A stretch of 64,000 nucleotides of DNA, taken from assembly GCF_001619985.1 (NCBI RefSeq), contig NW_017264203.1, forward strand, positions 62,001-126,000, given 5' to 3'. The notes below the pieces were generated by a model. It was not told the DNA's origin, searched no databases, and saw nothing but the letters and a program-made list of their open reading frames with translations. The position numbers and the translations under genes were made by a program. The first letter of the stretch is position 1. Each line of letters starts with the position of its first letter. This DNA is from Xylona heveae TC161. Taxonomy: Eukaryota > Ascomycota > Xylonomycetes > Xylonales > Xylonaceae. This document shows positions 33,233 through 45,832 of this stretch, one piece after another.

Positions 33233-33971
33233 ATGGGTATCTCTCGGTGAGTTGGACCAGACTTGTATAGAATCTGTTGAAGCAGCGGCTAATATGGAAT
33301 GTAGTGATTCCCGCCACAAGCGCTCCGCTACCGGTGCGAAGAGGGCCACCTACCGCAAGAAGAGGTACGATATTTCAAATGAATAGACGATAAAAAGGAT
33401 TTTACAAAGTTCTCGGACATGATCCTAATTTCTCGTTTACAGAGCCTTCGAGAAGGGCCGTCAGCCCTCCAACACCCGTATCGGTACCAAGCGTATCCAC
33501 CTTGTCCGCACCCGCGGTGGCAACCAGAAGCACCGTGGTCTCCGTCTCGACTCTGGCAACTTCTCATGGGGATCTGAGGGTGTCGCCCGCAAGACCCGTG
33601 TGATCGTTGTGTCCTTCCACCCTTCGAACAACGAGCTGGTCCGTACCAACACTCTTACCAAGTCTGCCGTTGTCCAGATCGATGCCGCTCCCTTCAGACA
33701 GTGGTACGAGTCCCACTACGGACAGCCCATCGGCCGGAGACGGCAAGCTAAGGGTGAGGCTGCCGAGGAGAAGAAGAGCAAGAGCGTCGAGAAGAAGCAG
33801 GAGGCTCGTTTCGGCGCTTCCGGCAAGGTTGACCCCTCGATCGAGAGACAGTTCGAGGCTGGCCGTCTCTACGCTGTCATCTCGTCGCGACCTGGCCAGT
33901 CTGGCCGCGTCGACGGCTACATCCTCGAGGGTGAGGAGCTTGCTTTCTACCAGCGTGCCATCCGGAAGTAA
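33233..33971 (+). CDS. rps8: 40S ribosomal protein S8 (eS8)
   Basis: Three exons: 33233-33246 (only 14 bp), 33305-33364 and 33443-33971; introns of 58 and 78 bp. The product is 200 aa, the normal length for fungal eS8. It starts MGISRDSRHKRSATGAKR, continues KGRQPSNTRIGTKRIH and TRGGNQKHRGLRLDSGNFSW, and ends in a tail with SGRVDGYILEGEELAFYQR. These are hallmark eS8 segments. The protein binds 18S rRNA in the small subunit. Codon choice is strongly biased to C-ending codons (CGC, AAG, GTC), as expected for high expression. The very short first exon ends inside the Arg5 codon. Confidence 0.97.
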
Positions 33972-35041
33972 AAAGGTGCTTTAGGCTTTGGACGGTGGCG
34001 TTGCGAGCAAAAGGAGAGAGGATTGACGATACCGTTGCTCGATTGACGGGTTCGCGACATGTGTAGGCGAACTCGACGGGCTGCGGAGGGAAAACTATCT
34101 TTCAGCAGGGTGCTGCCTACGTCGACTGTATTCCGCTGCTAGGGTGTCTCACTTCAAATAAATTACTGTTCTTGAATGTTCCAAAACGGGAATTTGCGTC
34201 CGTCCACTGCCGTTCTGTTTATCCTGTGATTGTCCTAGAACACGAACTGCAGAGGCCATTTGATGTCATTGCGTTCGTTGTCTTGAAAATGAAGATCGAT
34301 TGCGCGTTCCAGAAAGGCTAACTCGGCCCGCCACGGCCAGCGTCGGCTCTGTAGATATGTTGTCGCCAATTCGCTCATTGCCACAGGTCATTTGACATGC
34401 ATTTGTTCTCATGGAATACGTAGACAGGAGCAAAGATTGCAATAGATCGTCCTCGCTCAATCCACTTTCTTCAATTTATCACTAGTCTGTTCTAAATAAA
34501 GGTGTGCGATCTTGATGATGAACAGATACCTCAACCTAGGTACGGTCTTTACCTAGGTGACAAGGCACACCCCTCGCTCCTTGGGCCCATTTTACCCGCC
34601 ACTACTGTAAAACATCCCGCGCGCTCCGTCATCGTCCAAACACATTATTTCGATTTGTTTTCATTTGTTTTCCTCTCCTTCCACCCACGCGCTGATTAAC
34701 TACCTTACCTTACGATAACTATATATTTAAAGAGTGTCCGCGCTCTCCAACTAAGTCAGTTCTCAAATAGCCCATCTCGCCAACAAAGCGCATCCCTTTC
34801 GCGCGCTTGCTCTTGCTTATCGATAGCGCTATTTAGCCTTAGCCCAGGCACGTCAAAACGGAGGACAAGAGCCGGCCCGCCGCGGGGCAGGCAAATACCT
34901 AACTTATTGTTATTGTCCTCACTACTCTGCTCTGTACATATAAACACAACTCTCTCGCTGCTCGAATTTTCATTACATTACACTACAATTCAATACAGCA
35001 CAATAGAGAGATAAGAAACAAAAAAAAAGGGAAAAAGAACC
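33972..35041. other. Intergenic region with a small palindrome
   Basis: It lies between rps8 and the phosphoesterase gene, both on the plus strand. It includes a 9-bp inverted repeat ACCTAGGTA/TACCTAGGT at 34534-34558 with a 7-nt loop. Frames here have no motif. Confidence 0.5.
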
Positions 35042-36272
35042 ATGACATCTCCCGGAGTTCCTCCCGCCAGCGCAAACAACAGCAGCACAACAATCAAGAC
35101 CCGGTTCTGCATCATATCCGACACACACACGCAAGCTCCGCTGCCCGTCCAGGCTGTGCAAGATGCATACCGCGAGCCTCTCCCCGCGGCAGACGTGCTC
35201 CTGCATGCCGGCGACATCACCAAGATCGGATATCTCACCGAATACGAGAAGATGCTGGGCATGCTCAAGGCCGCGGATGCGGAGTTGAAGCTCGTCATTG
35301 CGGGCAATCACGATATCAGTCTAGATGAAGAATATTATGCCAAATACGGAGAAACAAAGCACCGCTTCGTGACGGAAGATGTGAAGAAGTGCCGACAACT
35401 CTGGACGAGCGAGGAGGCGAAGCAGGCGGGGGTTATATATCTCGAGGAAGGCACGAACAGTTTTGAGCTGAAGAATGGTGCCAATTTTACGGTAATTTCC
35501 TTTCCTTTCCTTTTTTACCCCATCCCGTCTCCTCAGTTTTGCTTGTTCCAGCAAACACAGCAAGAGAGCGCTTGAATACTAACTCCGGGTTTGTTTCTAG
35601 ATATATACCTCTCCGTATACTCCCGAGTTCTGCAACTTTGCATTCGCATACGACCATGACATTGACCGGTATAACCCTCCCTCTCACATCTCTTCCAACA
35701 CCGCAGACCCAAGCACATCGGCAACAACAACGACGACGACCACAACAACGACAGCCACAAGTACAGGTATCCCTACCATCAAACGACGAACAGGCTACAC
35801 TCCCCCCACGCCCGTCCCGTCTCATCCTCAGATCGACATCATGATGACCCACGGCCCGCCATACGGCCGCATGGACGCGACCACGCGCGGAGAAAACGTC
35901 GGGTGTCCACATCTCTTGCGCGCCGTAGAGCGGTGTAGGCCCCGATTACACGTGTTTGGACATATCCACGAAGGATGGGGCGCCGAGAGAGTTACATGGA
36001 GCAATAGTAGTACAGACGCTGAAACTGGTTCTTCCTCTTCTGCGTCGAGTGCTCCTGCTGCCGCCGGGATCAAAAATGTCCAGACGCTAGAGCAAGATAG
36101 AAAGGAAGTGGTCCGGAACAGATGCGCTCAAGTCGATGTCAGTTCCTCGAGTGGCAAAGACCCGTTACGGTTCGGGCAGGAAACGCTCATGGTCAATGCG
36201 AGTATTATGAACGTGCGATATAGGCCGGTCAATGCGCCGTGGCTGGTCGATTTGGATTTGCCCCGGAGTTAG
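35042..36272 (+). CDS. Calcineurin-like metallophosphoesterase (MPPED-type)
   Basis: Exons 35042-35491 and 35601-36272; intron 109 bp (GTAATT..TTTCTAG); 373 aa. All five metallophosphoesterase motifs are visible: SDTH (Asp27, His29), HAGDIT (Asp58), GNHD (89-91), MMTHGPP and FGHIHEG. The pattern and spacing match the MPPED1/MPPED2-like group of small cytosolic phosphoesterases. A Thr run at about residues 188-205 (coded by ACA/ACG repeats) and an acidic Ser/Ala stretch near residue 290 are low-complexity inserts in loops. The substrate is not predictable. The start ATG follows an A-rich leader. Confidence 0.88.
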
Positions 36273-37151
36273 TGAGATGGGTATAGACTGGCGCGGGGAA
36301 GGAGTGGAGGTTGGGGGAGAGAGAGAGGAGAGAGAAGGAGAGCAATAGTAGCAGATCTATTTCAATAGAAGCTATATAGATTTCCGTAAAAAACCTATCC
36401 ATGAGACTAGCTGTATAAGGGCGATGGGAGACCACTACTGTATAGAAAAGGGGAGCTACGTGTGTCCAACGTCAAGCAGAGTCACAGCCCATCCCTGTGA
36501 GGTGGTGACACAGGGATCACCAAATGAAGAAGAGAAATTTAATTGAAAATTACAAGGACGCGGCTCACTTAAGAGTCTACATGCTGTATGTTGCTTTCTC
36601 AGACCCTTTTCAGTATTGCATGTAGTGCGGAGTGGCTTTGATAATGATCTACTCCTTAAGAAACCCTGGTTCAAGTTGGTGTGCGTTGTGGTGCTGTTCA
36701 TTCTCATTCACTTTTTTTCGGCTTCGGCTCTATGTTTATCACATTTTCCGTCCAGCGGCCTCTTGTGGCTGACTCTTCTCCCTGAGGCAACGGATCTGCT
36801 CTGCTCTGAAGCTGCATAAGCTGCATCACGGAATTACAAATGCACAACTACAATTCTGTTATGCTGAGCGCTGGGGGCCTGGGAATTGAGAACTGAAAAC
36901 TGGGGAACTAAGAACTGAGAATTGAAACTGAAAACTGAGAAATGTGTACCTCAACCTTCAGCACTGAAGCTCACACCTACTCTCACTCTTCAGCTGCTTA
37001 ATTGGTTTGCCAACCGCCCCTGAAGTGTCGCAGGAGACGAGAATTTGGGCATCACAATTGACTTCCCGCTTGAGGCCAGCTAGTACAGACATTGGGTATT
37101 TCAAAGGTCAGAGGTCGTACATCGCCAAAGAAGAAGAAGAAGGAGAAGACA
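36273..37151. other. Intergenic region
   Basis: It starts with a purine-rich GGAGAGA tract just after the phosphoesterase stop. It also holds a repeated AACTGAGAA-type stretch at about 36885-36945. No gene is recognised. Confidence 0.5.
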
Positions 37152-38405
37152 ATGGAGGGAATCTCCAGCATGAGCATGGACGACGAAGTGTTTCTGACCC
37201 CGTCAGACCCGGCATTGCCCAGCAGTGTGTGCACCGAGGCAGAGTACCAAGCAGATGGGTGGTTGACGGTGGCATTGTATGCGTCGAAGAACCATCAAAA
37301 GAATCATGATATTTGTATCTTGCTTAACACGGTGCAGAGAAACCAACAAAGCACGGATGTCACGACTGCGACTGAAACTGGCAAAGAAAGCGGCGAGGCA
37401 TTGGCGGACCAGACAGGTTGGACTCCAGTTACAGAGGAAGGAGGACAAGCGGCTCGACCGGAAAGAGTTGCAGAGCCAATGAGGACTCCAAGGCCGAACA
37501 TTTTCCCCGTTCGACCCAGCAGCGGAACTTCAAACTCTCGAGCTCAGCGACAGCCAGATCAAGGGACCTGTGAGGGAGGTGATGATGGTCCGAGAGAGCA
37601 AGTTGAAATCGCGAAATCATCGTCAGAGTTTGAAGTCCCATTGGACGTGGAACCGCCACCGTACGTTGACTATTATGTCCTGCACAAAATGATGAAGCTT
37701 GTCAAGCCGTACAATCCGCAATGGACGCCGAAACACATGAAGACCGTCGTGGAAGCTCGCCGAAGGTTTTATCACGCTTTCCAAGTGTGGATAGGCGTGA
37801 TCAATCAATGCACCGATTTGTGTGCGTATGACCGTATCATGAAAAACGAGATTCAGGCTAGGAAGGAGGCGTTTGAGAAGCGCTTGCTTCAGACTTATAG
37901 CATTGCGGATTTGAATAATTTGGTTCATGCGCAGTCAGCGGGCGATCTGGGGTTCGACGAGAAAGAGGCTCGAGAACTTGATACGAAGCTGAGTGCGAAC
38001 AAGCTCCGGATTCATCGAGAGCGGAGAAACGAGGAGGAAGCTCGCAAAAGAAGAGATAATGCTGCTCGGGATTTGGTGCTCATCAAGAGAGCCCTTTTGG
38101 CGGATGATATGCCAGTTCTGGTGAAGATCGTGGACACTGTCAACAATATTAAAGTCCGTAAAGCTGTTCGAGGTACGTGTTTGTCAAAGCCGAGTCTGGC
38201 GCTGGAATGCTAATAGCCTGTTTATTATACAGACAGAAAGGAAAATGAACGCCCTAAAGCCCAAAAGGCTGAAGAGGGGAATAAGATGCTAAAGGAACCG
38301 CCGCGACCAAAGACTCGTGCCAGGAAGAGAAAGATCGATGGTTCTGTTGCGACAGCTCAAGTGTCAAAGAAGAATGGGGGACCGAAGAGGCAGCGGAAGA
38401 CGTGA
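37152..38405 (+). CDS. Hypothetical basic, coiled-coil, probably nuclear protein
   Basis: Exons 37152-38172 and 38233-38405; intron 60 bp (GTACGT..TATACAG); 397 aa. The start is the ATG of MEGISSMSMDD, since no earlier in-frame ATG exists. Residues 1-160 are polar and variable. Residues about 165-340 look folded and helical: PPPYVDYYVLHKMMKLV, VVEARRRFYHAFQVWIGV, then a charged helix NKLRIHRERRNEEEARKRR. The C-terminus has clustered basic residues (KTRARKRKID, GGPKRQRKT) that resemble nuclear localisation signals. No family was recognised. A chromatin or nucleolar role is possible but speculative. Confidence 0.72.
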
Positions 38406-39131
38406 TGTGTAGGGAGAAAACGGCTTGAGAGGAATCTGGGTGACTACTGCAGGGGTTGCGTTGGACCCTTGAGTGATTGGATCAATCATCCTGCTGTATT
38501 AACACGGATAATTTGACGACAGTTTAAATCAGCAAGATGTTGGCGTGACATCAAACACTTGGTATTATGCTCCGTTGAGCAGTTTGATGGATGGAATGCA
38601 GGTCATTCCAGGCGCATCTGGAATAGGTTGGTAGCGTACAGCGGGTTGACGGGCTGACCTCGATCCAATCACAATCTATAATTCCCCTCCTTGAGGTTAA
38701 TAACATTGATAACAGCAGAGAAGATTCTCATATATTCCCGAAAATCAAATTTAAATTTCGCGACAAGCATCTCAACCACGAGCACAAACGAGCATGATGA
38801 ATTGATCAACATCCAGGTAACTGTGAAGGAATTCCCTTCAACGTGACAATGCAACTCCTGACTTATGCTAAACCAAGAACAAAATGACAAACGTAGAAAT
38901 CATATGCAATTTACAGGTCGTCACTGCTCTTCTTTCAAAGATGAGCGGCTGGAAGAACCGGCAGGCTTCGCTGGGCTGGACCAAATAGAACCCAACTTGT
39001 CATCGGCCCACCGACGGAGCTTGAGGGTATCAGCAACATGGACCATACGTCAATCCAAGATTTACTTACAGGATCTACTAGCCTGTTTTCCTTTTCACGG
39101 TCCATGAAGAAAAGAGCATAAAAAATACTAA
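38406..39131. other. Convergent intergenic region
   Basis: This is the 3' flank shared by the basic coiled-coil gene (+) and the small membrane protein gene (-). No motif or coding region was found. Confidence 0.5.
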
Positions 39132-39410
39132 CTATATTAGATTTAGCTTCAGGATGGTATAGATCTCAAGAGCCGCGAGAGTCGCACATGTGATGGCGGT
39201 AAACTGTACAACTTTGACCCCTTTGTTCCACCTTGGGCGGGCCCATTTGAGTTTTGTGCGTCTTTTATATCTCTTTTCCAGCCTGAACTGGTGCTTGTGG
39301 CTCAGCTTTGAGAAATCTGGCGGCCATAGCTTCTTGGCTTTGTATGGACTAATGTAGACTGGCTGCGGGGGTTGTGGCACGTTCAGACGACGCAGCTTAG
39401 GGAAAAACAT
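39132..39410 (-). CDS. Small conserved-looking single-pass membrane protein (92 aa)
   Basis: Single exon. MFFPKLRRLNVPQPP is followed by a basic region rich in Lys, Arg and Trp (KKLWPPDFSKLSHKHQF, RRTKLKWARPRW) and then one hydrophobic segment (FTAITCATLAALEIYTIL) near the C-terminus. A strongly basic N-terminus before a single helix suggests a tail-anchored or inner mitochondrial protein with its basic part in the matrix or cytosol. Tight spacing to leucyl-tRNA synthetase (342 bp, divergent) suggests a shared promoter region. I recognise the pattern as a recurrent small fungal protein but cannot name a function. Confidence 0.68.
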   Translation of the reverse strand: MFFPKLRRLNVPQPPQPVYISPYKAKKLWPPDFSKLSHKHQFRLEKRYKRRTKLKWARPRWNKGVKVVQFTAITCATLAALEIYTILKLNLI

Positions 39411-39752
39411 AATTGTCAAGAATCAGCAAAGTAGCGAATCAACTATTCATTGTATAAGAAATCAATCATGCAATTGATAGAACATGTCAGATCAATTCAT
39501 GGAGATTGGCATTCATTCTATCAATCACTTGGTGGTTGGGATGTCGGGGAATCGGGGGTCTGGTGGAGATGATGACTAAGCTGCCGCCGGTGCCCCACGT
39601 CAAAAACCCCCAAAGGGAAACATTCAAAAGTCGATTCGAGTCAGAAAGGCGGGACGAGAGCGAAAGTGTGATTTTGTCCTGAGGGGCTCCAGTTGTCCGT
39701 TGAATCTCTTTACACTATCCATACCTTAGTTACCACAAATACCAAAGCCACC
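39411..39752. promoter_or_regulatory. Divergent promoter of small membrane protein and leucyl-tRNA synthetase
   Basis: A 342-bp region between two outward-facing genes. The leucyl-tRNA synthetase start has a strong CCACCATGG context. Specific factor sites were not identified. Confidence 0.5.
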
Positions 39753-42700
39753 ATGGCGGCAACACAGGCTACTCTGAGTGCCATGGACCCCAGCAAGAGT
39801 TCCAAAAACACTATTAAACTTGAAAATGTCAGTATTGCTCATGCCGATCAAACTGCGTCATTTGACTCTTGTCACGCTAACATTTGGGACTTTTTCAATA
39901 CATGACAGACTGAGAAAAGAGATACCCTTATTGCGATAGAGAAGAAATACCAGCAAAAATGGGCAGAGGACAAGGTCTTCGAGCCCAATGCGCCCTCGAC
40001 CAAGGAGATCCCTCTCCAGGACATTTCGGCCGCCGACCTTCGTGCCAAATACCCTAAATTCTTTGGCACCATGGCCTACCCATATATGAACGGCACTCTG
40101 CATGCCGGACACAGTTTCTCAGTCTCCAAGATTGAGTTTACTGCTGGTGTTGCTCGTATGCAGGGCAAGCGCGCCCTCTTCCCGATGGGTTTCCACTGCA
40201 CGGGTATGCCCATCAAAGCCTGTGCCGACAAACTTGTCAGAGAAGTCGAGATGTTTGGCAAGGAATTCGAGCGCTGCCCCGAGACGAACATTACGAACAG
40301 CCAGCCCGAGGAGACCCCTGCGCCTACAGAGGCTGACACCAAGGAGGACATTACCAAATTCACCGCCAAGAAGGGCAAGGCTGCGGCGAAGGCGGTCAAG
40401 CTGAAGTACCAGTTCCAGATCATGCTTGCCCTTGGCATTCCTCTCGCCGAGATCCACAAATTTGCAGACCCGCAACATTGGCTCCAATTCTTCCCTCCGT
40501 TGTGCAGACGAGATCTTACCAACTTTGGCGCTCGTATCGACTGGCGCCGATCAATGGTCACCACTGACGCCAACCCTTACTACGATGCCTTTGTGAGATG
40601 GCAGATGAACCGTCTCAAGGAGTTGCAGAAGATTCGCTTTGGCAAGCGTTACACTGTCTATTCCCCCAAGGATGGCCAGCCCTGCATGGACCACGACCGA
40701 AGTGAAGGTGAAGCCATTGGACCACAGGAGTATACCGCCGTGAAGCTCAAGGTGAAGGAGTGGGCCCCCGAGGCTGCCAAGCTCGTCGAGAGCAAGCTGC
40801 CTGCGAACGCTAATGTCTTCTTTGTCCCCGCCACTCTCCGACCCGAGACCATGTACGGCCAGACCTGCTGTTTCGTTGGACCCAAGATCACCTACGGTGT
40901 ATTCAAGGCCGGTGAGAATGACTACTTTGTCGTCACTGAGCGTGCTGCCCGCAACATGGCCTTCCAGGGTGCGTTCCCCAAGTGGGGCGAGTACGAAAAG
41001 GTTGCCGAACTTCCCGGTACCTCTGTCATTGGCACCCTCGTGAATGCTCCCCTTTCCATGCACACTGAGGGTGTCCGCATCCTGCCGATGGAGACGGTCA
41101 AGGCCACCAAGGGTACTGGTGTTGTCACTTCAGTCCCATCTGACAGCCCGGATGACTATGCTACCGTCCTCGATCTTGCCAAGAAGGCCGACTTCTACGG
41201 GATCAAGAAGGAGTGGGCTGAGCTGGAAATCATCCCGATTCTCGAGACTCCGTCATACGGTAACCTGACTGCGCCTTTCCTCGTGAAGAAGCTCAAGATC
41301 AACTCTCCCAAGGATGCCGCTCAGCTCGAGGAGGCCAAGGGTCTTGCCTATAAGGAGGGCTTCTACCAGGGTACCATCCTGGTTGGCAAGTACAAGGGCC
41401 AAAAGGTGGAGCACATCAAGGACAATGTCAAGCGTGACCTGATCGATGCAGGCGACGCTTTCGAGTATGCTGAGCCGGCTGGTCTGGTCATCAGCCGATC
41501 GGGCGACGAGTGCGTTGTTGCTCACTTGGACCAGTGGTTCCTCAACTACGGTAACGGTGACGAGGAATGGCAAAAGACGACTCTCGGCTGGATTTCCGAG
41601 GGTCTCAATACCTTTACTACGGAGACCAAGCACCAGTTTGAGAAGACCATTGACTGGTTGAACCAATGGGCCTGCGCCAGAAGCTATGGTCTTGGCTCTA
41701 AGCTTCCTTGGGACCACAGCTTCCTGGTTGAGAGTTTGAGTGACAGCACAATCTACATGTCATACTACACCATTGCTCACCTCCTCCACAAGGACATTTT
41801 TGGAAAGGAGCCTGGCCTTGCTGGCGTCAAGGCTGAACAGATGACTGACGAGGTCTGGGACTACATCTTCACCAGAAGAGAGCTCTCCGACGAGGTCGTC
41901 AAGAGTGGTATCAGCAAGGACTCTCTTGAGTCTATGCGCCGTGAGTTCCAGTACTGGTATCCCTTGGACCTTCGTGTTTCTGGAAAGGACCTTATCCCTA
42001 ACCACTTGACCTTCTTCCTCTACATCCACACTGCTCTCTTCCCCAAGGAGTTCTGGCCTCGCGCGGTCCGTGCTAATGGCCACTTGACGCTCAACGGTGA
42101 GAAGATGAGCAAGCACACTGGTAACTTTTTGACTCTGGATGACACTGTCAAGAAGTACGGTGCCGACGCCAGCCGTGTTGCGCTCGCTGATGCCGGTGAC
42201 GGTATTGAGGACGCCAACTTTGAGGAGAGCGTCGCCAACAGCAGCATTCTCCGTCTTTTTACTCTTAAGGAGTGGTGCGAGAAGATCGCCAAGCTGGCCA
42301 AGGGTGAGCAGATGCGCGATGAGATTCCTCTCCGCACTGGTCCCAAGGTCTTTTGGGACAAGCTCTTTGAGAATGAGATGTACAGTCTTGCCAACGAGGC
42401 TAAGAATCACTACTCGGCGTACGTTCCCAGAAATGCCCCTCTTCTTCTTTTCTTTTTGAGAAATACTGACCATTTATAGCACCAACTACAAGCTTGCTCT
42501 CAAGTCTGCCTTCTACGACTTCACCACAGCTCGCGATTTCTACCGTGAGAGTACCACTGCTTCCCGTATCGGCATGCATAAGGACGTTGCTCTGCAGTAC
42601 ATTAAGTTGCAGGCTCTTCTGATGGCCGTCATCACTCCTCACTGGTCCGAATACATCTGGCAAGAGGTTCTCGAGCAGGTAAGTCCCTTTTGACACACAA

Positions 42701-43442
42701 TAACCCGTAACTCTTTATCAGTGTCTTCCTCCTTTCACAATACTATCAAGACTTGCAACTAATGCTCTCACAGCCGGCCACTATCCAAAATGAGCTCTTC
42801 CCTGAGCTCCCCGAGGCCGACGTCACTCTGCTCGCCGCACGCGAGTACGTCCGCACCACCACTTCGAACATCACTTCTGCCGAAGCGGCGCAGCAAAAGA
42901 AGAAGGACAAGGGCAAGAGCGTGGCCTTTGACCCCAAGAAGGCCAAGAAGCTCACCATCTTCGCCACCACGAAATACCCCTCGTGGCAAGAAAAGTATAT
43001 TGACCTCGTGCGCGAGGCCTTTGACGGCGTCTCCATCAACGACAAGGAGCTCAACCCCAAGGTCGCCAAGTTTGGCGAAATGAAGAAGGCCATGCCGTTT
43101 GTGCAAGGTCTCAAGCGCCGTCTCGCCGGCGGCGAATCAGCCAACATCGTCTTCGATCGCAAACTCCCCTTTGACGAGCTCGACACCCTCAAGGAGATGG
43201 CCATCGGTCTTTCCCGCACCACGGGCTGCAAGGCCATTGAAGTCATTGCCGTCGACGAAGGCGGCAAGACCGGCACCGTCATCAAGTCTGTCGATGTCGT
43301 AGGCACCGGTGTCGACAGCAAGGGCAAAGAGGAAACCACTACCCAGGTCGACCAGTCTGCCGATCAGAAGCGCACTGAGCTGCCCCAGCCTGCAGAGGGC
43401 GCCGTCCCTGGTGTCCCTACCTTTCATTTTGAGAATATCTAA
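39753..43442 (+). CDS. Cytosolic leucyl-tRNA synthetase
   Basis: Four exons: 39753-39827, 39909-42418, 42480-42678 and 42774-43442; introns of 81, 61 and 95 bp; 1150 aa. This is a class Ia synthetase: the HIGH motif appears as HAGH at residues 90-93 (YPYMNGTLHAGHSF), and KMSKS as KMSKH at 757-761 (NGEKMSKHTGNF). The long editing domain between them (PETMYGQTC, KGTGVVTSVPSDSPDD) and the archaeal/eukaryotic type C-terminal region (TKYPSWQEKYIDLV) identify cytosolic leucyl-tRNA synthetase (Cdc60 type). It charges tRNA-Leu with leucine and hydrolyses mischarged tRNA. Codon use is strongly biased. No mitochondrial presequence is seen, and the length is slightly above the yeast enzyme because of charged inserts. 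Confidence 0.97.
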
Positions 43443-43479
43443 GTCACGTATCCATCCAAGCATATCTAAGTCACGTATC
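43435..43479. repeat. 18-bp direct repeat spanning the leucyl-tRNA synthetase stop
   Basis: ATATCTAAGTCACGTATC occurs at 43435-43452 and again at 43462-43479. The first copy contains the last Ile codon and the TAA stop. This is a local tandem duplication of 27 bp. Confidence 0.9.
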
Positions 43480-44125
43480 GTCCATTTGAGCACAGCTAAG
43501 CTGCATGGATGAAAAGAAGGAGAAGAGAGGTGCAGTGAAGCAGAGATTTAAAAAAAAAAAAAGCATATCTAGATGTGAAGTAGCGATGGACCAAAACAAA
43601 AAAAGGGCATAGAAAGCGTGCAATATTTTCCTCATTCTCCCTTTTTACCTTTTACTCTTTTTTTACATTTTGTCGCGATATACTTCTGCCCGACTGGATC
43701 TGTAGGGTTAGTCGGGACTGACGCAGTTCATGTGCGATGAAGACGATTTCATTTGATGCACTTTTATTGTTTCCCCCCCTCGTGTGTTTTGTCCAAAAAA
43801 GATGATAGATTCTTTCGTCATGGTATTTATTAGAATAAACTTATTCATTGATGACCTCTTTATCCTTCAGCCTACAATGTTCTAGCTGATATATGCATCT
43901 GCGACTGCCGCAGACACGCCATATACAGTTCAAATTCTCGGACAGATGTTAAGTGGAAATTGGGAAGTGATTTGTAAAAAATATCAAACCATGCAAGACA
44001 TGAGGTATATACCGCAAAAGAAGACGGAGGAAAAGACAGTAAACTCCACTTGACGCCCATGAAATGCAGTGGAATACGACAGAGACTGATCAACTGAACG
44101 GCACACCGAGTGTAACAGCTACAAG
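43443..44125. other. Convergent intergenic region
   Basis: This is the 3' flank of leucyl-tRNA synthetase (+) and of AP-3 sigma (-). It is A/T-rich with poly-A and poly-T tracts, and no gene is seen. Confidence 0.5.
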
Positions 44126-44976
44126 TTATCGTCCCGCCCAGACCAGATCCCCCGCGCGTCCAAAACTGCCCAGGCCGAGCCCGCCTCCGGATCTCGACTC
44201 ATTGACCGGCCGTTTCGCGACGCGGCCTTGGCTCTTGACGCCCTCGACGACCTTATCGAGCGCTGTCTCGACGACCACGCCGCCGACAATCATCTCGGCG
44301 AGCACGGCGTGCAGCGTTTCGAAATTGAAGATGAGATCCAACTCGCACACGTTTTCGAAGAGTCGGTCCAGCGCCTCGACAAAGACTTGGATCAGGTCGA
44401 GTAAAGCCAGCGGAGACTCGGTCGACGTCGAGATGATGATGAAGTACAGCGTGGCGTAGTGCCGGTAGGTGATGAGCGAGGGGGTGTCGTTGTGCGGTTC
44501 GGACGGCGTGGTGGGTTTTGAAGAACTCGCGAGCAGGGGAGGCAGGCTGTTGTGTTGTTGAAGGCAGGTTAGTGTGGTTTGGGGTTTGTGGTTTGTGGTA
44601 TTTGGTTTTGGTTTTGAGTGCAATAAGGTTATGAGCAAGAGGGATGAAGGCAGGAGGGAAGAGGACAAGGAGAGGGTACGTACGGAAGAAAATTACAAGC
44701 CGAGTCAGGGCGGTGAGAGACGAGCGTGAAGATTTCGGAGATGAGGCGTTGTTGTACGCTCGTGTCCTGTCAATTGGAATCATACAAGGTTAGTTGGTTG
44801 GCTTGTATGATTGTGAGTATGGAGGGGGTAGTGAGGCTGTAGGAGCAAGGGCAGGAGGAGCAGGAAGAGCGGAGGTTGAGTAGAAAGGGAAGAGAGAAGA
44901 GACATACGAGCTGGGAATAGAATTTGGTCAACCGGGGTTGACCGGAGTTGTTAAAGACCAGAACAGCGTTGATCAT
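44126..44976 (-). CDS. aps3: AP-3 adaptor complex sigma subunit
   Basis: Three exons: 44976-44908, 44766-44684 and 44546-44126; introns of 141 and 137 bp; 190 aa. The start MINAVLVFNNSGQPRLTKFY and the later ITYRHYATLYFIIIS and SPLALLDLIQVFVEALDRLF are diagnostic of AP-3 sigma, as is FNFETLHAVLAEMIVGG. AP-3 carries cargo from the Golgi or endosomes to the vacuole. A fungal-type polar insert (PPLLASSSKPTTPSEP) lies where exon 3 begins, and the tail is Gly/Ser-rich, ending in WAGR. The promoter is shared with the divergent frataxin gene. Confidence 0.9.
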
Positions 44977-45832
44977 GGCTGTATATGTGAGGCCCAAGCG
45001 TGGTGTTGATATTATCACAGTATCGTCTGTATATCGAGATGGTTTGGATAGACCTGAGACACTAGGACGGATAGGTATAGGTAGTACAATATGTTACAGA
45101 GGCAGTGGATTCTAGGTATAAAGGTACACAGATGCAGGGCCGTCGATCAATGGTAACTTGGAGCAGAAAAACGTTGTCGGACACAATCAGGCGGTGTGAT
45201 GGTCAAAGAGCGGGGGAGAGCGGGAATAGAGTTACGTTACGGAGTTAGAAAAGCACGAGGACGAATAGACTTCCGACGGCAGGGACGAGGCACTCCGGAA
45301 CGACAGCGAATCGTAGCAATCCCGAAGATAAGCAGATGGCTTGTGACTGCGGGGACTGTACGCGTACACTTTAATTCTCCTGCTGTCTGAATAACTACCG
45401 TAGGTAATTAACTAGGTAGGTAATTATTTAATTCTCATGAATCTTATGAATGGTATGATGGTATAGAGAGATCTTACGTATGACTGTTGCTGGTGGGATG
45501 ATACAATATTCCGATCCTGTCGGGGTCCGATGAGATGATTCGATACTTGTAACTACACACAGATTGTATTGGGGACCAAGTACAGAAATACAGTTTAACC
45601 GTAAATCATAGCTGGTGCAGGGTGGTCCGAGCTCCTCTGTTGAGCTGATTGATTCTCCCTCGTTGGATTCAACTGACCTGCCAACAACTCTCTTCTCTCA
45701 TTAATTCTCTCTTCTGTGCGTAAAGCATCCTTTCCAATCCAAAGCGTTATTCTGCTGCTTGAAGCTGACCAATTGCCCAAACAGCCCTGTTAAAAATACT
45801 CCATCTGCTCAGAGCGTACTTCGTCCTTCGTC
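44977..45832. promoter_or_regulatory. Divergent upstream region of AP-3 sigma and frataxin
   Basis: An 856-bp region between outward-facing genes. It contains TAGGTAATTA-type repeats at about 45402-45428. No coding sequence is supported. Confidence 0.45.

Noticed and set aside
41760-42473. 237-codon minus-strand frame
   Set aside because: It is a shadow of the leucyl-tRNA synthetase gene.
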